Part shown: in pieces, positions 1-7,242 of the stretch | How positions within the stretch are numbered: the stretch's first letter is position 1 | Layout of the letters: every line of letters starts with the position of its first letter | From: an uncultured Alistipes sp. | GTDB taxonomy: Bacteria > Bacteroidota > Bacteroidia > Bacteroidales > Rikenellaceae | Assembly (NCBI GenBank): GCA_949840605.1 | Contig: CATKXN010000081.1 | Coordinates: forward strand, 1-12,536 | Length of the DNA: 12,536 bases | Direction of reading: 5' to 3' | Position numbers and translations under genes: made by a program | Notes under the pieces: generated by a model | What the model was told of the DNA's origin: nothing | The model's database searches: none | Seen by the model: the letters and a program-made list of their open reading frames with translations, nothing else

Positions 1-779
1 TCGCCCGCAACGTCGAACTGCTGCTCAAGAACGAGTCGCACTTCGACCAGGTGGTAGACCCCGCCGGCGGTTCGTACTACGTCGAGAACCTCACGCAGTC
101 GATCGCCGCCGAGGCGTGGAAGCTTTTCCTCGAAATCGAGGAGAAGGGCGGCTACACCGCTGCTTACAAGGCCGGCTTCATCCGGGAGCGCATCGCCGCT
201 TCGGCCGCCGCCAAGGACAAGGCCATCGCGACGCGACGCCAGACGCTGCTCGGCGCCAACCAATACCCCAACTTCACGGAGGTCGCCGACAAGGCCATCA
301 ACGCCGAGGCCGTGACGCGCAAACAGGCCGAGGGCAACACGCTGGCACCCTACCGCGGCGCCATGGCCTTCGAGGAGATGCGTCTCCACGTCGACCGCTC
401 GGGCAGGCAGCCCAAGGCGTTCATGCTCACCTGCGGAAGCCTGGCTATGGCCCGCGCCCGCGCCCAGTTCTCGTGCAACTTCTTCGGCTGCGCCGGTATC
501 CGCGTGCAGGACAACACCTTCTTCAAGTCGATCGAAGAGGGCGTGAAAGCCGCCCTCGAATCGAAAGCCGAGATCGTGGTGGTATGCGCCGCCGACGACG
601 ACTATGCCGAGGCGGCTCCGAAAGTCAAGGAACTGCTCGGCGGCAAGGCGATCCTCGTGGTTGCCGGAGCTCCCGCCTGCATGCCCGAACTGGAGGCACA
701 GGGCATCACGAACTTCATCAACGTGAAGTCGAACGTCCTCGAGACCCTGAAGTTTTACCTTAAAGAGATGGGAATCTAA
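1..779 (+). CDS. mutA: Methylmalonyl-CoA mutase small (beta) subunit, C-terminal part
   Basis: This is the 3' part of the non-catalytic subunit of B12-dependent methylmalonyl-CoA mutase, which pairs with the MutB product encoded just downstream. The reading frame is open from base 3 to the TAA at 777-779, so the start lies outside the window and about 258 residues are visible. Near the left edge is DPAGGSYYVE, a conserved motif at the end of the mutase TIM barrel. The last roughly 120 residues form a Rossmann-like B12-binding-type domain (FMLTCGSLAMARARAQF, then IVVVCAADDDYAE and GKAILVVAGAP). The DxHxxG cobalamin-ligand motif is absent from this domain, as expected for the small subunit and in contrast to MutB. 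No frameshift is seen. A GTG at 51 could be read as a start, but the homologous sequence continues upstream of it. Family identity is certain; only the missing N-terminus limits the description. Confidence 0.95.
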   Translation, partial: ARNVELLLKNESHFDQVVDPAGGSYYVENLTQSIAAEAWKLFLEIEEKGGYTAAYKAGFIRERIAASAAAKDKAIATRRQTLLGANQYPNFTEVADKAINAEAVTRKQAEGNTLAPYRGAMAFEEMRLHVDRSGRQPKAFMLTCGSLAMARARAQFSCNFFGCAGIRVQDNTFFKSIEEGVKAALESKAEIVVVCAADDDYAEAAPKVKELLGGKAILVVAGAPACMPELEAQGITNFINVKSNVLETLKFYLKEMGI

Positions 780-847
780 GCACTGAGTGCTTTTTATGGG
801 CATGAGCGTTATCCGATCGGGGAACTTTCCGAAGTGAGCTGATGCCC
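778..847 (+). promoter_or_regulatory. Structured mutA-mutB spacer (two stem-loops)
   Basis: The 92-base spacer between mutA and mutB contains two inverted repeats. The first pairs AAGCAC (778-783) with GTGCTT (787-792) around a 3-base loop. It overlaps the mutA stop codon and runs into a short T tract (791-795), so it resembles a weak terminator or attenuator. The second pairs GGGCATGAGC (798-807) with GCTGATGCCC (838-847), nine of ten positions matching. Inside it a smaller pairing is possible between TCGG (817-820) and CCGA (829-832). The role is inferred only: it could tune MutB relative to MutA, protect mRNA ends, or be an RNA processing site. It does not resemble a cobalamin riboswitch in size or sequence. 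Confidence 0.45.
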
Positions 848-871
848 TAACAATCTTATCGCACTACAATT

Positions 872-3010
872 ATGAGACCGAATTTTTCAGAACTGAAATA
901 CGACGGAGGCGGGCAGAAAAGCTGCTGCGCCTCGAAAGGCTGCGGTCAGGTAGAGCCGTGGCTGACGGCCGAGGGAATTCCCGTCAAGGGCGCCTACACG
1001 GCCGGGGACCTCGAAGGCATGGAGCACCTGAACTATGCGGCAGGTATCGCCCCGTTCCTGCGCGGCCCCTACTCGACGATGTACGTGATGCGTCCGTGGA
1101 CCATCCGCCAGTACGCCGGCTTCTCGACCGCCGAGGAGTCCAACGCCTTCTACCGCCGCAACCTCGCGGCCGGACAGAAGGGACTGTCGGTGGCCTTCGA
1201 CCTCGCCACGCACCGCGGCTACGACGCCGACCACCCGCGCGTGGTGGGCGACGTGGGCAAGGCCGGCGTGTCGATCTGCTCGGTGGAGGACATGAAGGTC
1301 CTCTTCAACGGCATTCCGCTCGACAAGATGTCGGTGTCGATGACCATGAACGGCGCCGTACTGCCCGTGCTGGCGTTCTATATCGTGGCCGGTCTGGAGC
1401 AGGGCTGCACGCTCGACCAGCTGGCCGGTACGATCCAGAACGACATCCTCAAGGAGTTCATGGTGCGCAACACCTATATTTATCCCCCCGAGTTCTCGAT
1501 GCGCATCATCGCCGACATCTTCGAGTACACCTCGAAGAACATGCCCAAATTCAACTCGATCTCGATTTCGGGCTACCACATGCAGGAGGCGGGCGCCACG
1601 GCCGACATCGAACTGGCCTATACGCTGGCCGACGGTCTGGAGTACCTGCGTGCGGGTATCAACGCCGGCATGTCGGTAGACGCCTTCGCACCGCGCCTGT
1701 CGTTCTTCTGGGCAATCGGCATGAACCACTTCATGGAGATCGCCAAGATGCGTGCCGCGCGTATGCTGTGGGCCCGGATCGTCAAGCAGTTCGATCCCAA
1801 GAACCCCAAGTCGCTGGCCCTGCGCACCCACTCGCAGACCTCGGGATGGTCGCTCACCGAGCAGGACCCGTTCAACAACGTGGCCCGTACGGCCATCGAG
1901 GCCATGGGCGCCGCCCTGGGACACACCCAGTCGCTGCACACCAACGCACTGGACGAGGCCATCGCCCTGCCGACGGATTTCTCGGCGCGCATTGCGCGTA
2001 ACACGCAGATTTACATCCAGGAGGAGACCAACATCTGCCGCGAGGTCGACCCGTGGGCAGGCTCCTACTACGTGGAGACGCTGACCAACGAGATCGCCCA
2101 CAAGGCCTGGGAGCGTATCCAGGAGGTCGAGAAGCTGGGCGGTATGGCCAAGGCCATCGAGACCGGCATTCCGAAGATGCGTATCGAGGAGGCTGCGGCC
2201 CGCAAGCAGGCCCGCATCGACTCGGGCGCCGAGAAGATCATCGGCGTAAACGAGTACCGTCTGGAGAAGGAGGCCCCGATCGACATCCTCGCCGTGGACA
2301 ACACGGCCGTGCGCGAGAGCCAGATCAAGCGTCTGAAAGAGCTGCGCGCCAACCGCGACGAGGCAGCCGTGCAGAAGGCGCTGGCCGCCATCACCGAGTG
2401 CGTGAAGACCAAGCAGGGCAACCTGCTGGAGCTGGCCGTCGAGGCCGCCAAGGTCCGTGCGTCGCTGGGCGAAATCTCCGATGCCTGCGAGGTTGTCGTA
2501 GGCCGTTACAAAGCAGTTATCCGTTCCATTTCAGGTGTATACTCTTCAGAAGTGAAAAACGACAAATCCTTCGAGCGCGCCAAGGAGCTGTGCGCCGAAT
2601 TCGCCAAGAAAGAGGGCCGTCAGCCGCGCGTCATGATCGCCAAGCTGGGTCAGGACGGACACGACCGCGGCGCCAAAGTGGTCGCCACGGGTTACGCCGA
2701 CATCGGCTTCGACGTCGACATGGGCCCGCTGTTCCAGACCCCCGAAGAGGCCGCCAAGCAGGCCGTCGAGAACGACGTGCACGTAGTCGGCGTATCGTCG
2801 CTGGCCGCCGGTCACCTGACGCTCGTGCCGCAGATCATCGCCGAGCTGAAGAAGCTGGGCCGCGAGGACATCATCGTCATCGTGGGCGGCGTAATCCCCC
2901 ACCAGGACTACGACGAACTGTACCGCGACGGCGCCGCCGCCATCTTCGGCCCCGGCACGCCGATCGCCACGGCAGCCATCAAGATTCTCGAAATCCTGCT
3001 CGCCGACTAA
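872..3010 (+). CDS. mutB: Methylmalonyl-CoA mutase large (alpha) subunit, catalytic
   Basis: This is the catalytic adenosylcobalamin-dependent subunit that interconverts succinyl-CoA and (R)-methylmalonyl-CoA by radical rearrangement. In gut Bacteroidetes this step feeds propionate formation. The 712 residues match the family length. Residues about 40-530 are the substrate-binding TIM barrel, with the [13 protein letters not shown] block (74-86). By alignment from memory with the Propionibacterium enzyme, Y81, R199 and H236 correspond to its substrate-contacting Y89, R207 and H244. The C-terminal B12 domain holds [10 protein letters not shown] (591-600), with H597 as lower axial cobalt ligand, then SSL (642-644) and GGVIP (672-676). 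The start at 872 is fixed by an in-frame TAA at 848-850; no Shine-Dalgarno sequence is evident. Oddities are a cysteine-rich N-terminus (C18, C19, C24) and a patch of atypical codons just before the B12 domain. It is followed by a strong terminator. Confidence 0.98.
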   Translation: MRPNFSELKYDGGGQKSCCASKGCGQVEPWLTAEGIPVKGAYTAGDLEGMEHLNYAAGIAPFLRGPYSTMYVMRPWTIRQYAGFSTAEESNAFYRRNLAAGQKGLSVAFDLATHRGYDADHPRVVGDVGKAGVSICSVEDMKVLFNGIPLDKMSVSMTMNGAVLPVLAFYIVAGLEQGCTLDQLAGTIQNDILKEFMVRNTYIYPPEFSMRIIADIFEYTSKNMPKFNSISISGYHMQEAGATADIELAYTLADGLEYLRAGINAGMSVDAFAPRLSFFWAIGMNHFMEIAKMRAARMLWARIVKQFDPKNPKSLALRTHSQTSGWSLTEQDPFNNVARTAIEAMGAALGHTQSLHTNALDEAIALPTDFSARIARNTQIYIQEETNICREVDPWAGSYYVETLTNEIAHKAWERIQEVEKLGGMAKAIETGIPKMRIEEAAARKQARIDSGAEKIIGVNEYRLEKEAPIDILAVDNTAVRESQIKRLKELRANRDEAAVQKALAAITECVKTKQGNLLELAVEAAKVRASLGEISDACEVVVGRYKAVIRSISGVYSSEVKNDKSFERAKELCAEFAKKEGRQPRVMIAKLGQDGHDRGAKVVATGYADIGFDVDMGPLFQTPEEAAKQAVENDVHVVGVSSLAAGHLTLVPQIIAELKKLGREDIIVIVGGVIPHQDYDELYRDGAAAIFGPGTPIATAAIKILEILLAD

Positions 3011-3036
3011 ATCCCGGCAGCAATCGACATTTTGCC

Positions 3037-3071
3037 AAACCCTCCCGGTCGAACGGCCGGGAGGGTTTTTT
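3037..3071 (+). terminator. Rho-independent terminator after mutB
   Basis: AAACCCTCCCGG (3037-3048) pairs perfectly with CCGGGAGGGTTT (3057-3068) around an 8-base loop, giving a 12-bp GC-rich stem followed by a T run at 3066-3071. It lies 26 bases past the mutB stop and should end the mutAB transcript. Confidence 0.92.
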
Positions 3072-3102
3072 GCATGTTCGGTCCGAAAAACTGTCGAATA
3101 AG

Positions 3103-3132
3103 TTGCCGCAAAAGCCGATAATTCCTATATTG
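3103..3132 (+). promoter_or_regulatory. Probable Bacteroidetes-type promoter for the secreted protein gene
   Basis: TTG at 3103-3105 is separated by 20 bases from TATATTG at 3126-3132. This is close to the Bacteroidetes primary sigma factor pattern (TTTG, 19-21 bases, TAnnTTTG), though the -7 element is one T short of consensus. The start codon is about 30 bases downstream. A promoter is expected here because a strong terminator closes the upstream operon. Confidence 0.4.
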
Positions 3133-3163
3133 CGAGACCAAACGCCTTTTTACTATTCGGACT

Positions 3164-3724
3164 ATGAAGAAACTTTTCTGTGCAGCCCTCTTCGGGCTGT
3201 TCGCGGGCGGTATTTCCGCACAAACGCCCCGGATCGCCGAACCCGATTTCATCGGCGAGGTCGTCACCATCCTGCCCGACGGCAGCGCGGCCAAACTCGA
3301 GAAAGAGACCGTCCTGCTCCGCACACGGGCGAATGCCAGCGCCCAGATCTTCGGCATCGGCAAGGCCAAGACGAAACTCATCATCGACACGCCCGAAGCC
3401 GCCGTCCGTCTCAAAGGCGATGGGAACATCCGCTTTATCGTCAAGGCCGTGGACAACGAGACCGACCCGATCTCGATCATCAACGTCTTCCGGTTCGAGA
3501 CCAGCAAGAAGAAACGCCTCGCCGAACTCTCCTCGACAAGCACCTTCGGCAGCGTGAAATCCAACAAACTGGAGCGGCTCCGTTTCTCGGCCGAAAAATA
3601 CGGCGAAAAATCCTACCTGCTGACACTGATCGACAAACCCGCCGGAGAATACGGCATCACGGTCAGCAACCCGAACCACCTCGACGAAAAAGGAATCGTC
3701 GTCTCGACCTTCGCCATCGAATAA
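3164..3724 (+). CDS. Secreted protein of unknown function
   Basis: I do not recognise a named family. The 186-residue product begins with a clear Sec signal peptide: MKK, then a hydrophobic stretch, with cleavage likely after GISA at residue 19. No cysteine follows the cleavage region, so this is not a lipoprotein. The mature part is about 167 residues with alternating hydrophobic and polar strands (GEVVTIL, KTKLIIDT, NIRFIVKAV, SYLLTLI, GIVVSTFAIE), suggesting an all-beta fold exported to the periplasm or surface. A basic segment, SKKKR, lies at 114-118. The C-terminal motif GEYGITVSNPN (161-171) may be a family signature. The gene stands alone between two strong terminators and probably has its own promoter, so context gives no functional clue. 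The start is supported by the signal peptide. Confidence 0.85.
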   Translation: MKKLFCAALFGLFAGGISAQTPRIAEPDFIGEVVTILPDGSAAKLEKETVLLRTRANASAQIFGIGKAKTKLIIDTPEAAVRLKGDGNIRFIVKAVDNETDPISIINVFRFETSKKKRLAELSSTSTFGSVKSNKLERLRFSAEKYGEKSYLLTLIDKPAGEYGITVSNPNHLDEKGIVVSTFAIE

Positions 3725-3741
3725 ACATTCCGTCCGGCATC

Positions 3742-3778
3742 AAAAATCCCCGCGGTCGACAAGGCTGCGGGGATTTTT
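3742..3778. terminator. Bidirectional terminator between convergent genes
   Basis: AAAAATCCCCGC (3742-3753) pairs perfectly with GCGGGGATTTTT (3767-3778), and the stem can extend inwards through GC and GU pairs. The A run on one side and T run on the other give a U tract in either direction. It lies 17 bases past the secreted-protein stop and 18 bases past the stop of the convergent alcohol dehydrogenase, so it probably serves both. Confidence 0.9.
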
Positions 3779-3796
3779 CCAGACAGAACCTCACTT

Positions 3797-4939
3797 TCAG
3801 AGGCAGGCTTCGAGAATCCGCCGGGCCATAGCGCCGTCGACATTCCCCTCCTCGCCGTATTTCCAGCCCCCAGCGTTGAAACGACGCTCGACTTCGGCTA
3901 CGGTCTCTTCGCCGATACCCTCCTCCGAAAGCCGCGTCGAAAGTCCCAGCGAACGGAAAAAAGCCTCGTTGGCCGCAATCGTACGGTCGATGCGCTCCTC
4001 CTCCGTGCCTTCGGCAATGCCCCAGATCCGCTCGCCGTATTGCAGCAGCTTGCCGCGCTTCTGCTCCCGCAGGACGCGCAGCGTTCCGTTGATGACGATA
4101 GCCAGCGTCGCACCGTGCGTCAGCCCGTGCAGCGCCGTGATCTCGTGACCGATCATATGCGTCGCCCAATCCTCCCGGACGCCCATGCGGATCATGTCGT
4201 TCAGCGCCAGCGTCGCCGAAAGCATATATTCCGACATCACGTCGTAGTCGGGGTTGTCGGACAACGCCGCAGGCGCGATCTCGGACACGGTGTGCAGAAT
4301 GCCCTCGGCCCAGCGGTCCATCAGGCGCGACTGCCCGGGCGCGGTGAGGTACTGTTCCAGCACATGCACGAAGGTATCCGAAAGCCCGCAGGCGATCTGC
4401 CGTTTCGGAAGCGACCGGAGCACCTCGGGATCGAGGATCGAGAAGAGCGGGTAGTTGCCCGAGAAGGGATATTTTTCTTTCGTCTCATAGCGCGAGATCA
4501 CAGCCCCGGAGTTCATCTCGGAACCCGTCGCCGACAGGGTCAGCACCGTCGCCAGGGGCACGGTCTTTTCGGCGCGTCCCCGGAGCACGATCTCCCAGGC
4601 ATCGCCGTCGTAGAGCAGTCCCGCAGCGATGAGCTTCGTGCCGTCTATCACCGAACCGCCGCCTACGGCCAGCAGGAAATCGACTTTCCGCTCCTTACCC
4701 AACGCAATGGCTTCGCGCAGGGTCTCAACGGAGGGATTCGGCTCGATGCCCCAGAACTCGATGAAATCGCGTCCTTCGAGCGCCCGGACCACCTGATCGT
4801 AGACGCCGTTGCGTTTGACGCTGCCGCCGCCGAATGTGATCATGATCCGCTTGTCGGCGGGAATGAGTTTCGGCAGACGGGCAATCTGACCCCTGCCGAA
4901 AACCAGCTTGGTGGGATTGTGGTAGATGAAGTTGTTCAT
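3797..4939 (-). CDS. yqhD: YqhD-type metal-dependent alcohol/aldehyde dehydrogenase (group III)
   Basis: This is a cytoplasmic NAD(P)H-dependent alcohol/aldehyde oxidoreductase of the iron-containing (group III) family, butanol dehydrogenase/YqhD branch. YqhD reduces a wide range of aldehydes, including lipid-peroxidation products, and in other species related enzymes work in fermentation. The 380 residues match the family. Similarity to E. coli YqhD is strong from the first residues (MNNF, then the nucleotide-binding GGGSVK at 37-42 and GGGSVIDGTK at 93-102). The metal ligands are present: D188, H192, H261 and H275, equivalent to D194, H198, H267 and H281 of YqhD. The conserved THMIGHE and LHGLTHG blocks surround the last two histidines. 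It is monocistronic, with its own consensus promoter just upstream. Physiological substrate and cofactor preference cannot be decided from sequence. The symbol is by homology. Confidence 0.93.
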   Translation of the reverse strand: MNNFIYHNPTKLVFGRGQIARLPKLIPADKRIMITFGGGSVKRNGVYDQVVRALEGRDFIEFWGIEPNPSVETLREAIALGKERKVDFLLAVGGGSVIDGTKLIAAGLLYDGDAWEIVLRGRAEKTVPLATVLTLSATGSEMNSGAVISRYETKEKYPFSGNYPLFSILDPEVLRSLPKRQIACGLSDTFVHVLEQYLTAPGQSRLMDRWAEGILHTVSEIAPAALSDNPDYDVMSEYMLSATLALNDMIRMGVREDWATHMIGHEITALHGLTHGATLAIVINGTLRVLREQKRGKLLQYGERIWGIAEGTEEERIDRTIAANEAFFRSLGLSTRLSEEGIGEETVAEVERRFNAGGWKYGEEGNVDGAMARRILEACL

Positions 4940-4958
4940 GGCGAATGGATTTATAGAA

Positions 4959-4989
4959 CAAAGATAGTGAAAAACCGGACGCGGCCAAA
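4959..4989 (-). promoter_or_regulatory. Consensus Bacteroidetes promoter for the yqhD-like gene
   Basis: Read on the minus strand, TTTG (4989-4986) is followed by 19 bases and then TATCTTTG (4966-4959). This matches exactly the Bacteroidetes primary sigma pattern TTTG-N19-21-TAnnTTTG. The start codon at 4939 is 19 bases past the -7 element, giving a very short leader, and no Shine-Dalgarno sequence is visible. Confidence 0.8.
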
Positions 4990-5053
4990 CCGGAAAATGA
5001 TCTGTTCAGCACGGTCTTCCAGTCATGGGGCAGGTTTCATCCTAACGAAGTAA

Positions 5054-5093
5054 GCCCCGGATGGGACATACTGACGTATTTCCCATTCGGGGC
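5054..5093 (-). terminator. Hairpin after ppiD, probable end of the envelope operon
   Basis: A 13-position stem pairs 5054-5066 (GCCCCGGATGGGA) with 5081-5093 (TCCCATTCGGGGC), with one G-U pair. The loop can extend the stem with ATAC (5068-5071) against GTAT (5076-5079). It lies 39 bases past the ppiD stop and upstream of the promoter of the next minus-strand gene, the right place for a terminator. The following T tract on the minus strand is poor (TTACTTCGTT), so termination may be partial. Confidence 0.55.
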
Positions 5094-5132
5094 GAACAAG
5101 GCAGGGCGAAAGATGCCCTCCAAAATCAAAAA

Positions 5133-7166
5133 CTAAAAGTAGCGTCCGCGCAGGTCCTGAATCTTGGCCATCTGCTGAATGGCCGGAATCGAGAACTGCT
5201 GGGCCATACCCTCGGCCATGGCCTGGGCACGCACCTTTTCACCTTCAATATTCTGCTTGTCGGCGGTCTGAACGTCCTCCACTTCGAAGACATAGACACC
5301 CGACATACCCTTCACGGGAGCCGACAGCGCACCCTTCTCAGCCGATGCGATGGCACCGACCAGACGGGGCTCGACACCCACGCCGTTCACATAGAACGAC
5401 CCGAACGTCACGTCCGAAAAATCTTCGACCTCCGAACCGAGGCTGGCAGCCTGCTCGGCGAGCGTTGCACCCGAAAGTTCCTTGACGATATAGTCGTATT
5501 TCTTGTCGCGGAGCACCTGCGAGCGAACCTGCGCCGAAACCTTGTCCAGCGGAGCGTACTCGTTGTCGTCGATCTCGGTCACCGTGGCGATCACGTAGTC
5601 CTTGCCGACGTTGAAGATGTCCGATACGTCGCCCTTCTCTGCACCGTAAGCCCAGCGGGCCACCTCGCGCGAATCGTCCAGACCGCGGATCGTGCGGTCG
5701 CCCTGCGCAATACCCGCCACACGGGGCGTCACGGCGGCAGCCGAAGCCGCGTCGGCAAAAGCGCCCGTCGAACCGCCCTTGGCGGTCACCATGAACGAAC
5801 CGGCCTGGTTGTGCACATCGCGGCGCGTTGCGGCCGAAGCCTCCACGGGATAGGTGATCGTCGCCACCTGAATGTGCTTCGAGGGTTTGTCGGCACGGTA
5901 TACCTGCATGAGCTGAATGGCGTCGCCTGCGGCGATCTTCACGATATCGCCCTTTTTGGCGTCGACAAGCGCCGCGGCGAACTCACCCGTGAAAGCCGAG
6001 AACGGCATCACACCCACCTCGCCGCCGTTGGCGGCCGTGGCATCGTAAACCGAGTAGTTGCGGGCGGTCTGCGCGAAGTCGGCGCCGTTGCGCAGCGTCG
6101 TCAGCAGGCTGTCGGCCAGCGCCTCCTGCGTATAGGGCAGCACGATGTGGCGAATGCCCAACGAGTCGGGAGCCATCTTCGAATCGAGCACACGGGCCAT
6201 CGTCCACTCGTTGTTTTTCAGCACGGGGCCGTACATCTCGCCGGCCATCAGCGCCTTGGCCTCCTCGTCGGGAAGCTGTGCGGCCGAAACGAAGCTGTCG
6301 GCGATCTTGCCGTTGCGGTTGCCGCGCACGAAGGTCTTCACCTCGCCGGCTGCGGCGAACTCGCGGCCCACCTCGGCGACGCTCTTCTCGAGCGCCAGCA
6401 GGTCGTCGTCCGTGGGAGCCACCTCGAACACGACATAGGAGATCGTGCGCGACGGCGTCTGCCGGAACATATCCTTGTGGCTGTTGTAATAGGCTTTCAG
6501 ATCGCCCGACGACACTTTGAAGAGCGAATCGGGAACGGCCGAATATTTCTTGCCGGCCCATTTGCCCGCAAAGGTGTTGTTGGCGGCCTTGACACCCTCG
6601 GCGACCTCCAGCGAATTGACGTACACGCCGCCCTTCACCAGACCGAGGTACTTCTGCATCTCACGCTCCAGCCGGGCCTGCTCGTTGATCTGCGTCCAGG
6701 CGTCTGCGGCCTGGGGATTGGCCTCGGCATGCGCGAGGAACTGGCTGACGGCGGCCACGTCGTACTGTCCCGTGCGGGGATCGGCGAAAGCATTGTAGAA
6801 AGCCTGCGAAGGAGTCTGTCCGCTGACCATCGCCAGACGCTCGGGCTCCGTAACGCGGAGGCCCATCCGGTCGAAACCGGGCGTCATCACATACTTGGCG
6901 ATCAGCGTCTGCCAGGTGGCATTGGCCAGCATGGCCGACTGCTGCTCGTCGTTCTCCTGCACGTTGTTCTGCTGCTTGATCTGCTCGTACCGGTCGTAGT
7001 ACTCCGAATAGTTGATCTTCTTGCCGTCGATCACGCCGACACGGGGATCGTTACCCGAAAAACCCATTTCGGTCTTCAGAGAGAGGATGAATGCCAAGAG
7101 GGCCAGTGCGATAATGATCGAAAGCACGATGCCGAACTTGGTTCGTAAAGTGTTTAGACTTGCCAT
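5133..7166 (-). CDS. ppiD: PpiD/SurA-type membrane-anchored peptidyl-prolyl isomerase
   Basis: This is a periplasmic foldase anchored in the inner membrane, expected to help outer-membrane and secreted proteins fold after Sec export. The 677-residue product has a short cytoplasmic N-terminus, one membrane helix (about residues 11-30, FGIVLSIIIALALLAFILSL), a SurA_N-like chaperone region with a long helical section (about 40-240), a parvulin-type PpiC domain (about 336-424, starting LGIRHIVLPY and including the GGEVGVMPF block), and a further C-terminal region with a second, degenerate parvulin-like part. The length is typical of Bacteroidetes PpiD proteins. It is the last gene of the envelope run, 76 bases after the CNNM-type gene; that spacer holds a possible own promoter and an inverted repeat. 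Whether the parvulin domain is an active isomerase is uncertain; PpiD of E. coli is mainly a chaperone. Confidence 0.92.
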   Translation of the reverse strand: MASLNTLRTKFGIVLSIIIALALLAFILSLKTEMGFSGNDPRVGVIDGKKINYSEYYDRYEQIKQQNNVQENDEQQSAMLANATWQTLIAKYVMTPGFDRMGLRVTEPERLAMVSGQTPSQAFYNAFADPRTGQYDVAAVSQFLAHAEANPQAADAWTQINEQARLEREMQKYLGLVKGGVYVNSLEVAEGVKAANNTFAGKWAGKKYSAVPDSLFKVSSGDLKAYYNSHKDMFRQTPSRTISYVVFEVAPTDDDLLALEKSVAEVGREFAAAGEVKTFVRGNRNGKIADSFVSAAQLPDEEAKALMAGEMYGPVLKNNEWTMARVLDSKMAPDSLGIRHIVLPYTQEALADSLLTTLRNGADFAQTARNYSVYDATAANGGEVGVMPFSAFTGEFAAALVDAKKGDIVKIAAGDAIQLMQVYRADKPSKHIQVATITYPVEASAATRRDVHNQAGSFMVTAKGGSTGAFADAASAAAVTPRVAGIAQGDRTIRGLDDSREVARWAYGAEKGDVSDIFNVGKDYVIATVTEIDDNEYAPLDKVSAQVRSQVLRDKKYDYIVKELSGATLAEQAASLGSEVEDFSDVTFGSFYVNGVGVEPRLVGAIASAEKGALSAPVKGMSGVYVFEVEDVQTADKQNIEGEKVRAQAMAEGMAQQFSIPAIQQMAKIQDLRGRYF

Positions 7167-7177
7167 ATAAATTGTTA

Positions 7178-7200
7178 ATTATTCGTTTGTTTCGAATTAT
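7178..7200. repeat. AT-rich inverted repeat in the ppiD leader
   Basis: ATTATTCG (7178-7185) and CGAATTAT (7193-7200) pair at seven of eight positions around a 7-base loop. The repeat lies between the possible -7 element and the ppiD start, so it could be an operator or a leader stem-loop; its function is not known. Confidence 0.35.
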
Positions 7201-7204
7201 CAGC

Positions 7205-7212
7205 CAAAGGTA
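7205..7212 (-). promoter_or_regulatory. Possible internal promoter (-7 element) for ppiD
   Basis: On the minus strand TACCTTTG (7212-7205) matches the Bacteroidetes -7 consensus TAnnTTTG exactly, 38 bases before the ppiD start. No TTTG or TTG is found at the expected distance upstream, so this would be an incomplete or activator-dependent promoter. Confidence 0.35.
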
Positions 7213-7242
7213 GTAAAATATTCGAAATAGACCTATATAATA

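Noticed and set aside
51..779. A short independent mutA starting at GTG 51
   Set aside because: Conserved mutase sequence continues in frame to the left edge, so this is a gene cut by the window.
780..871. Cobalamin riboswitch upstream of mutB
   Set aside because: The spacer is too short for the roughly 200-base class and no B12-box-like sequence is visible.
887..2101. A 404-codon minus-strand open frame inside mutB
   Set aside because: Antisense shadow of the highly conserved mutB frame, with no recognisable motifs.
2053..3831. A 592-codon plus-strand open frame across the end of mutB, a terminator and the secreted-protein gene
   Set aside because: The translation is arginine-rich, low-complexity sequence and crosses two strong terminators; mutB and the signal-peptide protein explain the region.
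5061..7148. A 695-codon plus-strand open frame opposite ppiD
   Set aside because: It mirrors ppiD almost end to end. The translation is rich in H, R, G and L with no domain or signal, as expected from GC-rich codon bias read in antisense.
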